Shown: in pieces, positions 1 through 9,790 of the stretch
Numbering within the stretch: position 1 is the first letter of the stretch
How the letters are laid out: each line of letters begins with the position of its first letter
Source of the DNA: Macquaria australasica
Taxonomy: Eukaryota; Chordata; Actinopteri; Centrarchiformes; Percichthyidae
Assembly: GCA_005408345.1 (NCBI GenBank)
Contig: SEMN01000644.1
Span: 1 to 64,000, forward strand
Length of the DNA: 64,000 nt
Reading direction: 5' to 3'
Position numbers and translations under genes: made by a program
Notes under the pieces: generated by a model
Told to the model about the DNA's origin: nothing
Seen by the model: the letters and a program-made list of their open reading frames with translations, nothing else
Database searches by the model: none

Positions 1-568
1 AGTCAATCATCGACCTGCGGCCTAAGGTGTTCTGGTACCAACCTATGCTCAAACATGGTGTTTGTTATGGCCAGTCCATGGCTAGCACAGAAGTCCAACA
101 ACAAAGCACCACTCGGGTTCAGATCGGGGAGGCCATTCCTCCCAATCACCCCCTCCAGGTTTCACCATCATTGCCCACATGGGCGTTGAAGTCTCCCAGC
201 AGAACTATGGAGTCTCCAGGTGGTATCACTTCCAGGACGCCACCCAGGAACTCCAAGAAGGCCAGGTACTCTGAACTGCTGTTTGGTGCATAAGCACAAA
301 CAACAGTCAGGGCCTTCCTCTCAGCAACTTTCAGTCGCATCGAGGCGACCCTCTCGTTCCCCGGGGAAAACTCCAACACAGCGGCACTCAGCCGGGGACT
401 CGTGAGTATCCCCACACCCGCCCGGCGCCTTTCATCCTGGGCAACTCCGGAAAAGAAGAGAGTCCAGCCCCTCTCTAGGAGTTTGGTTCCAGATCCTGAG
501 CTATGCGTAGAGGTGAGCCCAACTATATCTAGCTGGTACCGCTCCACCTCCTGCACCAGCTCCGGCAT
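1..568 (-). mobile_element. Non-LTR retrotransposon fragment, endonuclease domain (RTE/Rex3-like?)
   Basis: Reading the minus strand, positions 568-146 encode about 140 aa of an apurinic-type endonuclease/exonuclease/phosphatase (EEP) domain. The visible core is a VVCAYAPNSS stretch followed by the catalytic-type motif LLGDFNAHVGND. The coding sense continues toward position 1 in another frame (…LLLDFCASHGLAITNTMF), so at least one frameshift is present near 140. The fragment is cut by the window edge and reverse transcriptase is not visible. I judge it an inactive LINE copy. The wording of the domain resembles a common teleost LINE whose 3' end may be the piece at 41,718-41,965; that link is from memory and needs a repeat-library search. 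Confidence 0.8.
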
Positions 569-2446
569 TCTCCTTTACATTCTTATTTTTTGTCATTTGT
601 TCGATTTCAACATGTGCAAATAAATACAACTTAATCTCATATATGAAGACTTTTACTCTGAAATGAGATATCCACCATGTGATGATACATTCACTAACTC
701 TAACAAAATGACAAAAAAACCCAACTCATTATGCAAAGTGGTGCCCATAGGGAATCCTAATGCAATTCAAGCTCATTACTAAACCGTTAGAGCACAAAAA
801 AGTAAACACCAAATTTTTATGGGGTAATTATTTTGAAGGGCAACTGTATAGTTATTCCTGTAGAGACTGAACAGACTATTTGATTGATTATGATAATCTT
901 AACTTTATAAAACAGATAAATGGTTAACCTGTGTCTATACATGTGTGCTTATGTGTTTACAACCTGATTGAATTCATGATGATACACTTAAAGTTTTCTC
1001 TGTTAAGATAAAACTTTCATACTTACATATTTGAGACAGGAAACATATATCTTAAAAAAACATATGTGGCTTTTCCATACTGGTGTACCTGTGCAGACTG
1101 TGGCTCTGGCAGCATGGGGAGCATTTTGTGCCACACATTCAATGTGAGAAAATACTGGAAATTCAGACTCATCATATTCAACCCATGCATTTCTTTTAGG
1201 GGAAAATATATATCCGATAACAGTACTGACATTGCCCCAAACCCCAAAAATACTATTGATATGAGTTGAATACAGCATTACTGCATAATTGCAAATCACA
1301 AGTATCCTCAAATAATAGCTGGTTATTATCCTGACATGAATCAGAAACCACTTATAAACACTGAAGAGAGCTCAGATCATCCTGCCTCTCTCTCCATCTT
1401 ATTAACATGCACCTCTTACTGGGACTGTCTTCAGGTCATTTAACTAGATTACATTTAGCTAATTAAAATGATCCCTGTTACACACAGTTACACATCACTC
1501 TCCTCATAAAATTTATGTCTTTCAAAACTGACAATCAACAACTTCCCTCACCCACCAATGTCCTGACACACTACCAGCTGCCTGTCTGATTTGGACTATT
1601 TTTTAATTTTTCTTTTTGCTCTATTTGGTTAAATTTCCTAAAGGAGTGTTGCAGCAATTTAGTATTACACTTCCATGCAGTTGGGGGACTTGCAGGAGAG
1701 AAAAAAAAAGTCGAAGCAGCAGTGGCTGAGATATCCTTGACATTTAGTTCCTAAAATGGATCAAGCTCCAATAATACTGAATCCTACACTTCCCATAATG
1801 CAATTGGATAGCATCTTTTATTAGACCTTCCACCCTTTGACTCCTCTCTCTCTATCCAAGCATCCTGTCTGTGTCACCAGTGTCAACTCTAGCAAAAATG
1901 CCCAAAAATAATATCTACAAACAGCAGAAAGAAAAACATCATGCAACTGTTGTCACAGGCTGGGTGGTGCTCTTCATGTAAACTGATCTTCTGTTTGTGT
2001 TTCCATTGTTGTCTGATACGTCTCTGCTCTGTGAATACAATCTGATCACACAGGAACACAGCTTCTGTTCCAGTGGATGCATTATTGTGTTGTGGTTCAA
2101 GTGTGAAACCTTTGGTACATTTGAAGTTTTAACATACAGTATATGGTTTTCTACTTAAATATTCTGACATGACTGTGTGCCTTCACCTCAGCTAAAAGTT
2201 CAGAGGAGTTGCTCAACATAACTGGCCAAATTAAAATATCATATTTCTTCACTTAAAATAGTCCAAAACCAACTGAGAAATATGGAAAAAAGGGACACAG
2301 CATCCAGTAGTGAGAGTCAGGCTGCATGTTCAATCAATGCATCAATGCCATAACCACAGCTATTGCTTTACATCCCTATGTGGAACTGTATTGTGCTGCT
2401 GTATGTTCTCTTTCCTCCTGCTCTCTCTCTCCCGATCTGCATAATG
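569..2446. other. AT-rich intergenic DNA, nothing recognised
   Basis: No open frame longer than about 100 codons and no domain-like translation was seen on either strand. The small open frames at 1,003-1,311 overlap one another and show no family features. There are no splice-like exon patterns that I can support. Confidence 0.6.
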
Positions 2447-2625
2447 AGTACTTTTACTTTTGATACTTTAAGTACATTTTGCTGATAATACTTATGTACT
2501 TTTACTCAAAGTTTAGTATGTAACGCTTTTGATGCAGGACTTTTACTTGTGATGGAGTACTTTTGTAGTGTGGTATTACTATTTTAACTAAGTAAAGGAT
2601 CTGAATATCTGAATAATTTTACCCC
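2447..2625 (+). repeat. Interspersed repeat rich in GTACTTTTACT, half copy
   Basis: This stretch is built from GTACTTTTACT-type words and ends near AAAGGATCTGAAT. It looks like the other half of the repeat whose first half lies at 58,167-59,165, with further fragments at 8,478-8,560 and 10,140-10,275. I regard it as a non-autonomous fish DNA-transposon family; the class is not established here. Confidence 0.5.
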
Positions 2626-2811
2626 TAGGGCTGATAGTAGTTCAGATAGATTTCCACACTCCAAGACACACTAACTGACCAGAACCAGTGACATTAGCCC
2701 CAAACTGTGCATCTTCAACTGTTTTTATAGCATCATGTGTGTTTGCACTTCAGGATTCCCTTTAGCCACACCTTTGAACTGCCTGACAATGAAAACTGAG
2801 GTGAAAAGTGT

Positions 2812-4742
2812 TTAACCTTCCTCTTGTGTTAGGGTCGGCACCGACCCGTTTTTAGGTTTTAAATGCATAAAAGAACCACATAAATTTGTTTATTGCATCA
2901 AGGCTTTTTGACTTTGTCAGGCACCTCTTTTTCAACAAAAAAAAAAAAAAAAAATGTTTTCACTAAATTATAAAATGCTCTGGTTGAAATTATGACCTTT
3001 GTGTTGTTAGGGTCGGTTTCGACCCAGTTATAAAAATAAAATTATAAAGCAATAATTAGAGCCAAAACTGAAATCATAAGTGCACTGTCAGCCAACACAC
3101 TGACAGCCAGCTCCTCTCCCAATCATGTGAGCTTTAGGGGATTCTCATTTTGCGTTGTTTTCCAGTACACCTGCACAAAAACAAAACAAACAAAGAAAAC
3201 CAAACCAAGGAAAACATGTAGTCCTCGATATGACTACTGGACTGCAGGGTCACAATATCACTTGTGACAATTTTTTCACCAGCTATGACTTTGGACAAGA
3301 ACTTCTCAGGAGGAAACTTACCATGGTGGGCACAGTGAAGAAAAATAAACCTGAGCTGCCTGCTGAAATCTTGCAGGTGAAGGACAGGTCTCCACTTTCC
3401 TCAAAGTTTGCTTTTACAGACACCACCACTGTTGTCTCATATTGTCCAAAAAGAAAACGGAATGTGATACTTATGTCTACTCTTCACAAAGATGCAGCTG
3501 TGTCATCAGGAAGTGACAAAAACCCCACAATTATCCTCAACTATAACAAAAACAAAGGAGGAGTGGACAACCTGGACAAGCTGACCACCTACACTTGCCA
3601 GCGAATGACCAGAAGATGGCCAATGGTTGTGTTTTACAACATCCTTGATGTGTCTGCATGTAATGCATTTGTGTTGTGGACCCACATCCACCAAGGGTGG
3701 AACTCAACCAAAAAAAACAAGCGGAGAATGTTTCTTGAGGAGCTGGGAAATTCCCTTGTCAAGCCACACATTGAGCAAAGGGAACGGGTGCCCCGAGACC
3801 CAGACGCTGCAGCCTTTGTCAGACAGCTGCAGAGCTCACCCAGCACTCCGTCCACGCCATCAGCAACACAGAGAGCATCTGCACCAGCATCCTCCTCAGC
3901 CAGCCCTGTCTCAACACCAACCAGAACAGCCACAGCCACAACCCCGGTCAGGCCACCTGATTCTAAAAGAAAGAGGTGTCAGGTCTGCCCAAGCAGTAAG
4001 GACAGAAAGACAAACATATTGTGCTTCAACTGCAAGAAATAACTCTGCAAAGAACACACTAAAAGTGTCACATTTTGCCACACATGCATCTAAACACACA
4101 CATACACAAGCATGTTCTTGCACACAGAGACTTTTACTCTGATTTTGTTTTTTATTAGTTTTGGAACTAGTAATTGATTTCTATTGGTTTGATTTGCTTG
4201 ATTGGTTGTTGTTTGTTTGACCTATATTTTGTGTTATGACCTGTTCTGCTTTTCTTTTTGTTTATATTAAAGTTCTATTGCTGAAAAAAATACTTTTTTG
4301 CCTTTTTCTTGAAGTAAATATATATGGGTCGAAATTGACCCGTAACACCATAGATGTTACTATAGTTAATAATATTAAAACGAAAAAATAAATAAAACAA
4401 ATTTGTTTAAGAGATGTGTTCTAATACCCCTCTGTAATAGCCAGGTAACACAACAACCTTTTATTTATTTATATGATTCTCTTGAGGTTCATTTTACAAT
4501 TTTTTAAAATTGAAATCGAGAGGTATACTGACAAAAAAATGGCCCAGAGGCCCACACCAAAAATATTAAAACCAATATTTTCATGGATAAGGAAGCCTAA
4601 CAAGGTAACCAAGAGATGAGAAACAAATTGGATGATAGCTAGTTGTTGTTAGTGTATTTTACAGCTGATTTAAGACACGGGTCAAAACCGACCCGTTAAC
4701 ATAAGAGATGGTAACAGAAAGCTAACACAAGAGGAAGGTTAA
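2812..4742 (+). mobile_element. piggyBac-type DNA transposon, internally deleted, TTAA target duplications
   Basis: The element proper is 2,816-4,738 (1,923 bp). It is flanked on both sides by TTAA (2,812-2,815 and 4,739-4,742), the target duplication of piggyBac transposons. Its ends are perfect 16-bp inverted repeats, CCTTCCTCTTGTGTTA. Just inside the ends are four short imperfect palindromes of the type GGGTCG…CGACCC at 2,832-2,847, 3,010-3,025, 4,326-4,341 and 4,679-4,694, two per end. The interior encodes the C-terminal half of a piggyBac transposase. The ends look usable in trans; the transposase does not look functional. Confidence 0.93.
3155..4042 (+). pseudogene. piggyBac transposase, C-terminal half (N-terminal half and end broken)
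   Basis: About 295 codons with no ATG at the start of the open stretch (the first in-frame Met is about residue 26). piggyBac transposases are DDE/DDD enzymes of roughly 550-600 aa that cut at TTAA. The DNF motif (CDNFFTSYD, Asp about residue 38) and the later GGVDNLDK motif (Asp about 138) are present and correspond to the second and third catalytic Asp of the family. The region holding the first Asp is missing, consistent with an internal deletion upstream. The C terminus begins a Cys-rich zinc-binding segment (CQVC…CFNC). An in-frame TAA at 4,040-4,042 cuts it short, because the same frame beyond the stop continues with further Cys/His pairs (LCKEH, FCHTC). The Ser/Thr/Pro-rich linker at about 205-265 is typical of this class. 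Confidence 0.9.
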
Positions 4743-4870
4743 ATCTTCAACACACATCAATACACACTGGAGACGAGTTAAACCTCAATGAAGTTGAAAA
4801 TAGTGTTGAGATTGTGATGAATTCTTCTGTAGGTGTGATTTAAGTTCATTTGAAGAGTTTTAAAGGATTT

Positions 4871-4940
4871 ATGGAGCTGCTACAGATCATGTCAGGCCTC
4901 CTCCTCCACCTCCTTGCTCTTCTCTACTCCCTGCCAACTG
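4871..4940 (+). other. Possible signal-peptide exon (weak)
   Basis: An ATG at 4,871 opens a 23-codon hydrophobic stretch (MELLQIMSGLLLHLLALLYS then LPT) that looks like a signal peptide. It ends at ACTG followed by a GTAAAA donor-like sequence (4,941). Such an exon would start a secreted or type I membrane protein gene. The nearest plausible partners are an AG-preceded open stretch at 5,467 and a membrane-helix-like stretch at 7,236. None of them matches a family I recognise, and the intervening exons were not found. It may be chance or a dead gene. Confidence 0.2.
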
Positions 4941-5010
4941 GTAAAAAAGGTGCCAGATTAACACACTTACACACGTACATTGGAAATGTTGGTGCGTACG
5001 AAGTATCTGC

Positions 5011-5011
<1 letters not shown>

Positions 5012-5064
<53 letters not shown>
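5012..5064 (+). repeat. (GT)n microsatellite
   Basis: An uninterrupted run of about 26 GT units. It is complementary to the (AC)n runs downstream at 5,177-5,205 and 5,369-5,396. Confidence 0.98.
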
Positions 5065-5065
<1 letters not shown>

Positions 5066-5176
5066 AGGATAATTGCCTGGATTTATGGGTGACAGGAACA
5101 GTTTACTGTGTCATTTGGATTTTCAGAGACAAGGGTTCACTTACCGGTGAATGTGACAGACAAAGAGCCCAGAAAG

Positions 5177-5205
<29 letters not shown>
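5177..5205 (+). repeat. (AC)n microsatellite
   Basis: About 14 AC units on the + strand, in inverted sense relative to the GT run at 5,012. Confidence 0.97.
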
Positions 5206-5207
<2 letters not shown>

Positions 5208-5368
5208 CTGATGCGTAGGAGTTTCACGGCTTAGTGTTTGCATGTGGCAGTGATATCTTGTGTATTGAATGTGTGGGATGGAGGAGCGCTACATGTAAGG
5301 AGACAGATGCTGGAGCTCGCAGTGACACACACACACACACAAACATTGACTGGCTCCCACACACACAG

Positions 5369-5396
<28 letters not shown>
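5369..5396 (+). repeat. (AC)n microsatellite
   Basis: About 14 AC units, preceded by shorter interrupted AC runs from 5,324. A third dinucleotide block within 400 bp. Confidence 0.95.
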
Positions 5397-5399
<3 letters not shown>

Positions 5400-6192
5400 T
5401 GATGCCCAAAATCTGACAAACACTGCAATGAAGCTGATTTGCTCAACACTCCTGACTGTCCCACAGATGAACTCCTGCTACTGAGATTCACACTAAACCA
5501 AGGGGAGTCTGATCAAATACTCCAATTCCCTACTGTTACCCCCCCCTTCCTAAGCACACACACACATGCATAGACACAAAAACAGAGTATGGGATGACGC
5601 TTGAATACTAATGTTGGACCTATTTACATTTCAAGCTGTACGACTATCAGCACGTCTCTGTTTGGAGAAAGAGTGGGGAATTGTGGAGAACACAGAGTTC
5701 TCGGCTCGCTCTTAGTTTTATTCCAACCTTTAAACCCACAACACAATGTTGGGATACTCTGGCATCAAGGGGTGATAATGAAACTTCAGTCAAGCGGGGA
5801 GAGCTGCTGCTTCATCTTTCATTTTGTTTACAAATCCTGTGTTTACAGCGGTTTTCCTCTGAGAACGCAGCACAAGTTTAGACGTGATGTGTCTCTCTCT
5901 CTCTTTTCATTCTAGTTAGTTTGCTTCTGCGTCGCTTCAGACTGACCCACTAAAAGTAGTCATGAGCTGCTGTGTGAATGGTGCAGCTTTTCAAAGTCTA
6001 GACCTATTCAGATATTCTCATTAGCCGTCCTTCACTCTAGAAGAAAAGCTCAACCAGTGCACCGCTGAGAGGTTTACAGACCACGCCACCAATCAAATCA
6101 GAAAGAAAATGTTAGTGAATAGATGGCGACTTGGGAGGAATCAGCCGATGCTCACAACAGCCTCATGGGTCCAGCATCAGGGCTCTGTATTA
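5397..6192. other. Intergenic DNA, nothing firm
   Basis: Apart from an AG-preceded short open stretch beginning at 5,467 (discussed with the weak exon at 4,871) and a poly-C run near 5,541, I see no gene, RNA or repeat that I can name. Confidence 0.5.
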
Positions 6193-6197
6193 AAAGT

Positions 6198-6603
6198 TGT
6201 AACATCCCGTTCTGTACTTTAGGTTCACTTCCTGCTTTATTTAGTTAGATTCTCTTCTTGTGTATATGTTCTAGTTCTACTTCCGGTCTTTGTTTTCCCA
6301 CCAGTTTTTGTGTCCCACCTGTGTTTGATTAATCACCTGATCTCTGTTAACCTATTGTCTTAGTACCTCCGTGTCTAGCGTTCCAGCGTTCTCTGCGTTC
6401 TAGTGTAATGGTTTCCCTGTGTATGATCTTGCTTGCTCTGGATTACACCTCTGTCTACTCCCTGTTGGATGGGTTGCCTGTGTGGGTTGATTATGTGTAC
6501 CAAACCCCTTTTCTGGCAAGTAAAGACTGTTTAACTCTCCGTCTGACTCTGGGTCATGCGTTTGAGTCCATTCCCTGGTTTTGTGTCAGCCCCAGTCGTT
6601 ACA
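6198..6603 (+). mobile_element. Solo LTR of an LTR retrotransposon, 5-bp target duplication AAAGT
   Basis: The 406-bp block begins TGTAACATCCCG and ends CGTTACA, so it has the TG…CA ends of an LTR. It is bounded by perfect 5-bp direct repeats AAAGT at 6,193-6,197 and 6,604-6,608, the expected target duplication. Inside, the text resembles LTRs of fish Ty3/Gypsy elements (CT-rich with a promoter-like middle). No internal coding region or second LTR adjoins it, so it most likely arose by LTR-LTR recombination. Confidence 0.85.
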
Positions 6604-6869
6604 AAAGTCTGACCCAATCAGTTCATAGGATGAATAGATTATGTATTAAAGGATGCTTCACCCTAAAAAAGTGTGTTTTCTTTTTTGTGAGCAAGTTTTA
6701 ATTGCTTAGTAGAGGAAAGGATGGCAGTCCTTTCTGACATACAGTATCTACCTATCAAGAAGTGTCTGTGTTGTGGAAAGTGGTGTGCATGCATATAACT
6801 AATACAGAGGAAGACTTTACCATTAGGCAAGGTAGGCAACTGCATGGGGCCCCCAACTAAGAGGGGTCC

Positions 6870-7099
6870 TTAAAGGTGTGTTCAGACCAAACACGAAGTG
6901 AAATTTTCACCCGGCGCGAATACATACAAAGTCAATGCAAAGACGTGAATAGACGCAAATTCGTGCTGGGCGATGCAAATACGTGTCTAAGCAAATTGAA
7001 ATATATTTGTGGGCGGAATACTCCAAAAAACACTCCAGTGTGGCCATATTTGTGCAAGTAACATGAGGTGACAATTTGTTTGGTCTGAACACAGCTTAA
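6870..7099. mobile_element. 222-bp MITE flanked by TTAA
   Basis: The element is 6,874-7,095, flanked by TTAA at 6,870-6,873 and 7,096-7,099. Its ends are near-perfect inverted repeats: AGGTGTGTTCAGACCAAACA at the left against the complement of TTTGGTCTGAACACAGC at the right. There is no coding capacity, so it is a non-autonomous DNA element. The TTAA duplication suggests mobilisation by a piggyBac-type enzyme, although the termini do not match the piggyBac copy at 2,816. Confidence 0.8.
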
Positions 7100-7235
7100 C
7101 AGCTATAGATTTATTATGATGTTTAGATATAAAGCCAATAAAATGAAGATACTATTGTAACTCATATATACCCTGAAATAACTTACAAAATAGTTTTAAG
7201 TTTTATTTTGTTAAGAACATACCCTTTATTATTAA

Positions 7236-7561
7236 GTTCTGCATTGCATTGCAATGATTGCTGGAGTAATGCCAACATTAACGCTGTTTGTTGCACCTGC
7301 ACTTTTCCTGCTATGACAAGAAACAACAGTACTTTGATGCTAGCAGGGCTATTGAGATTCAGGATCGCAAGATTTATTCAGAAAACAAAAAGACAAGCAA
7401 AGATGGACAACCCTTTGACAGGGAGGAAACAAAACCAAGTGAAGCTCAACAAGCAAACATGGCAGACATTTGGGAACCAACCACTTCTCTGGATCATCCA
7501 CAAGCTTCACTCAAACTTCAGGGAAATAGTCCCTATGAAAACAGTGACAGCATGCTTGTGG
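7236..7561 (+). pseudogene. Possible transmembrane-plus-tail exon, frameshifted (weak)
   Basis: In one frame 7,254-7,311 reads as a membrane-helix-like stretch (MIAGVMPTLTLFVAPALFLL) and then hits a stop. One base later in the next frame a hydrophilic stretch of about 85 codons follows (CYDKKQQYFDASRAIEIQDR… ending near VAYPVNM). It has Tyr-containing motifs such as PYENSD, as in a receptor cytoplasmic tail. If real this is the end of a type I membrane protein gene broken by a one-base shift. I do not recognise the family and no extracellular domain was found. Confidence 0.22.
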
Positions 7562-7703
7562 CTTATCCAGTAAATATGTTGGGGTTTTTTTGTAATGTGG
7601 GTGAACTCATCCTTTAAATCATGACGGTTGAGGATTGATCTGACAGGAGCAAACAATTGTGTAGACTATCTCATCAAACAGTTAATACCATTGCCAGCAT
7701 TGT

Positions 7704-7765
<62 letters not shown>
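7704..7765 (+). repeat. (GT)n microsatellite
   Basis: An almost uninterrupted run of about 30 GT units. Confidence 0.98.
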
Positions 7766-7766
<1 letters not shown>

Positions 7767-9112
7767 CACTATCTCTACACATGCACGTGTTTTACATAAA
7801 TCACAGAGTTAAGAATTAAGTTAAGCAGCACTGCCTCCTCTCCATCTATCTCTGTCACACTCCCTGTATTTCTTGCTCCACTTATCCACAGCGTCGCCTG
7901 CAGCTACTCATCTGAGAACAGAGCAGAGAAAATGAGGGAATCAACTCCAAAGTGGAGGAGGATGATGTGTAAGAACAATCATTGTGCCAGGAGGCACGAT
8001 AAGCCTTTGAATAGGAGGTTCATTTATGGAAGTTCTTAACCCTTGCTTTTTCTGTTTCTCTCTCAAAGCATGAGCGGGTTGTTTGCAGACTGTCAAACAA
8101 TGAGTTCACCAACTGAGGGTGTCACAGCCAGGTCAAGAGACATTTTAATCAAACGTTCACACACACACAGACAGAGGGACTGAGTCAAACATTTGGCCAG
8201 CAGGCATCCACCACTAGTGGCTGACTAGAATTAGCAATGTGCTCTGTGCTGGCAAGCAGGAGTCCAATTACTCTGCGGGCCAAACACAGTCCTGCATTGC
8301 CCTCTTTAGGAGGAACAGTGAAGAAAAGATGGATATGTTGGTCCTACTGTCATCAGTATCATCTGCTATCTCTGACACAGTAGTGTCATGTAATAGTGCA
8401 GTAGTGTAGTAGTAGTGCATGGGCCCCAAACAAAATTGAGCAGTGGGCCCCCCCCCATACACATATTACCATTACGTCTACTCCACATTTCAGAGGAAAA
8501 TATTGTACTTTTTACTGCACGACCTTTATATAGCAGTAGTTACTAGTTACTACTGCTATATGTCAATATGACAAAAAAAAACATTTTCCAGTTTTTTATG
8601 CATATGCACAGAAAGAGGTGTTTAAAAGCCACAGTTCCTGTGGGACGTATCTCAGTTCTCAGGAAAACTTTCAGTCCTCCACCTTCACTTCTGGGAGTAT
8701 ACTGTATATCCATGTATGCCCTTCCACATGTACAGGTTTAACACATCTACTAACATACACATTTATATATTTACAACTTGCATACCTATGGGTACTTCTA
8801 CTTCAATCTGTCAACAATATTCATGTTTAATTTTCTTACATATGCCCATCTTACACTCTATTAAAAATGTAACTATATACATTAGAACCAAGAGAGCTTA
8901 CATTTCTACTATTCCCATCAAGAAGAAGAAAGGAACGTGAAACATTAGTGGAGTCATACAAAGTCTGCCGGCATTGGGTATATACATTTGATTCATTTAT
9001 TCCAAATTTGGTAGAATTTGTATTTTTGGATCCTCAAAGAATAAGTCAACTTTTCCATTTTAAATATTTCCAAAATGATATACCAATCTTCCAGTGTAGG
9101 TGGTAATGAACT
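7766..9112. other. AT-rich intergenic DNA with one repeat fragment
   Basis: No gene-like open frame. A fragment at 8,478-8,560 (TACTCCACATTTCAGAGG… then TACTTTTTACTGCA) belongs to the same family as 2,447-2,625 and 58,167-59,165. The rest is unassigned. Confidence 0.5.
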
Positions 9113-9790
9113 TTTTTACTTGCCGCCAAAGGGGCCTGCAGCAGCTTTGTATCCCTCCTCTGTTTCAAAAACAAAGCGTGGCTCAGATAAAGAGTCTCCA
9201 AGTTCAAGGGTATCTGAGTCTTGAATACCGTGCTTAATGTTTTGTGAATGCCGTTCCAGTATAAACTCAGTCCCAGAATATATCATACAGTCCCAGAATA
9301 TATGGAAATGATTTGCCTCCCTTGAGCCACATAGTCTCCAACACGTCGAACTCGTCTCAGCCTCCTCAGAAAGCCTCATTCCTGCTTCCTTTTCCCACTC
9401 TTCTTTAATGTACAGGGTGTTTTCATTTTTAGCATAAAAGAGAGCATTCTAGAGATGGACTTATTTGGTATTGAACTGAGGGCTGGTTTCAGGATTTTAT
9501 AAAACTCAGATTCTGCTGTTGATAAGTGTGTAGGTCTGCACTTCTGATTGAAATAACATCATACCTGGAGGTGTCTGAAAAAGTCATTCTGCTCTATTCC
9601 ATGTTCACCCTGCAAAGACTGAAAACTTTGTAGTGTACCTTTGTGTGCAAATGAGAGATAGGTTGTAAGTCCTTTCCTTATCCAGGTTTCAAATCTTTCA
9701 TCACCTCTGTTGGGAGGTTATCGTAGTCACACCATCTGAAAAGTTTTAACATGTCCTGGATTCCACATGACTTAACCACGTTCTACAAAT
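9113..9790 (-). mobile_element. L1-like LINE, 3' end of ORF2 (degenerate)
   Basis: On the minus strand, the translation of 9,790-9,113 runs through several frames. It first reads FETWIRKGLTTYLSFA, later RPTHLSTAESEFYKILKPAL, then LYIKEEWEKEAGMRL, and ends with a Cys/His-rich knuckle-like segment (TCWRLCGS…HIFWDC). That combination is typical of the C-terminal part of L1-type LINE ORF2 after the reverse transcriptase. No reverse transcriptase core is present. Frame changes show that the copy is dead. Confidence 0.7.
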
